Below, piece after piece: positions 6,852 to 7,355 of a stretch of DNA of 7,355 nt. This DNA is from Treponema sp. (GTDB taxonomy: Bacteria; Spirochaetota; Spirochaetia; Treponematales; Breznakiellaceae): NCBI GenBank assembly GCA_031255875.1, contig JAIRRR010000242.1, positions 1 to 7,355 on the forward strand. The letters are read 5' to 3'. Both the position numbers and the translations under genes were made by a program. Numbering within the stretch: position 1 is the stretch's first letter; the number at the start of each line of letters is the position of its first letter. A model generated the notes under the pieces. That model worked only from the letters and a program-made list of their open reading frames with translations, searched no databases and was not told the DNA's origin.

Positions 6852-7049
6852 GGAACTCTGCTCCCTGTTCGGTTGTACTGCGCAGGCATCCGCCCGCACG
6901 GGGCCAAAGTTATCACGGCACTACGCTCCCTGTTCGGTTGTACTGCGCGGGCATCCGCCCGCACGGGGCCAAGGTTATCATGGAGCTACGCTCCCTGTTC
7001 GGTCGTACTGCGCGGGCATTCGCCCGCACGGGGCCAAGGTTATCATGGC
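6852..7049. repeat. Three tandem copies of a 65-bp repeat filling the cooS-cooC spacer
   Basis: Units start at 6861, 6926 and 6991 with an exact 65-bp period. Units 1 and 2 differ at 5 of 65 positions. Units 2 and 3 differ at 2 positions over the first 58, after which unit 3 diverges at about 7049, four bases short of the cooS stop codon. A diverged stub of the unit's end (6852-6860) leads into the cooC start. Each unit contains, on the minus strand, an AGGGAG SD-like motif with a small hairpin and a GC hairpin with a 4-base loop (for example 6945-6964). Since 65 is not a multiple of three, the array does not encode a repeated peptide in one frame. It could be a local duplication or a member of a dispersed family; a genome search would tell. 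Confidence 0.9.
6861..6866 (-). promoter_or_regulatory. Shine-Dalgarno site of cooC, inside a repeat hairpin
   Basis: The minus strand reads AGGGAG nine bases before the cooC ATG. The GGAG part lies in the left arm of a small hairpin (GGAGC-AGA-GTTCC, 6852-6864) whose right arm ends directly at the start codon. It is the cooC-proximal end of the tandem 65-bp array, and supports 6851 as the start. Partial hiding of the SD is possible but untested. Confidence 0.65.
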
Positions 7050-7053
7050 GCGT

Positions 7054-7355
7054 TTATATGCCCAGGGCGGCGCGTTTCGCCTCAAGACCGTCGATAATGG
7101 CGCGGACCAGCTCGTGGGGGTCCTTGTTGATGATGTAGCCGGCCCCGGTAATTTTCTTCGTGCCCTGGGTGATAAGTTCCATCATCCGGGAGCTGCCCTT
7201 GACCTGGGGCTCTATCCCCAGGTATACGTCGATGCCCGTGGACACCACGTAATTGGCGATGGACACGGCCTTCTCGCTCATCCATTCCGGGGCGCAGCCG
7301 ACGACCGGTATCTGGGTGGTGTCCACCCCCCAGTCCCGGGCTATGCCGGAGGCGA
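7054..7355 (-). CDS. cooS: Anaerobic CO dehydrogenase catalytic subunit, C-terminal fragment (partial at right edge)
   Basis: C-terminal 100 or so residues of the Ni-Fe CO dehydrogenase (CooS, called AcsA in acs operons), which interconverts CO2 and CO at the C-cluster and feeds CO to AcsB. The 5' part lies beyond the window; the GTG at 7326 is an internal valine codon because the frame stays open to 7355. The diagnostic block is APEWMSEKAVSIANYVV. Its lysine corresponds to the catalytic K563, and the isoleucine four residues later to I567, of Carboxydothermus CODH-II (from memory). The downstream DVYLGIEPQVKGSS and closing EEKRxxLGI-like end (EAKRAALGI) also fit the family. The C-cluster and B/D-cluster cysteines would be upstream and cannot be checked here. 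It ends in TAA directly against the repeat array and is the first visible gene of the operon. Confidence 0.93.
   Translation of the reverse strand, partial: ASGIARDWGVDTTQIPVVGCAPEWMSEKAVSIANYVVSTGIDVYLGIEPQVKGSSRMMELITQGTKKITGAGYIINKDPHELVRAIIDGLEAKRAALGI

Noticed and set aside
6852..6899. Sixteen-residue upstream extension of CooC from an in-frame GTG
   Set aside because: It would be encoded by the 65-bp repeat, and family homology begins at the MKIAITGKGG start, which has its own correctly spaced SD.
6852..7049. CRISPR array
   Set aside because: The units are directly adjacent 65-bp near-identical copies with no distinct spacers and only three copies, so this is a simple tandem repeat.

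Overview
The window carries the carbonyl branch of the bacterial Wood-Ljungdahl pathway as one tightly packed leftward (minus-strand) operon. In transcription order (right to left) it holds: the C-terminal end of the Ni-Fe CO dehydrogenase CooS/AcsA (cut by the right edge); the CooC/AcsF-type nickel-insertion ATPase; acetyl-CoA synthase AcsB; the small (AcsD) and large (AcsC) subunits of the corrinoid iron-sulfur protein (CFeSP); and the methyltetrahydrofolate:CFeSP methyltransferase AcsE. At the left end is a very histidine-rich, cysteine-containing ORF that runs off the window. Its start is set by a strong Shine-Dalgarno (SD) sequence.

The encoded functions fit together. AcsE moves the methyl group of methyl-H4folate onto the cobamide of AcsCD. 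CooS reduces CO2 to CO. AcsB joins methyl, CO and CoA into acetyl-CoA. CooC matures the nickel enzymes. The His/Cys-rich protein is the obvious candidate for holding or delivering nickel, or another metal, to this nickel-demanding pathway; that role is inferred only from composition and position.

The organism is a GC-rich bacterium able to make or break acetyl-CoA from C1 units. AcsB is the long bacterial form with an N-terminal CODH-contacting domain, not the short archaeal CdhC. Acetogenic spirochetes of termite guts, deltaproteobacteria or Firmicutes are all possible, and I cannot settle the taxon from sequence alone.

The non-coding DNA is sparse but structured. The roughly 200-bp cooS-cooC spacer is three tandem copies of a 65-bp unit. 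Each unit carries an SD-like hairpin and a GC hairpin, and the copy nearest cooC supplies its ribosome-binding site. The 109-bp acsC-acsE spacer holds two GC-rich hairpins. The 168-bp spacer between acsE and the His-rich gene holds three inverted repeats and a short direct repeat, but no convincing T-tailed terminator. The remaining junctions are 4, 13 and 66 bp. All genes are on the minus strand; the long plus-strand ORFs, including one of 694 codons opposite acsB, are antisense shadows in GC-rich DNA.
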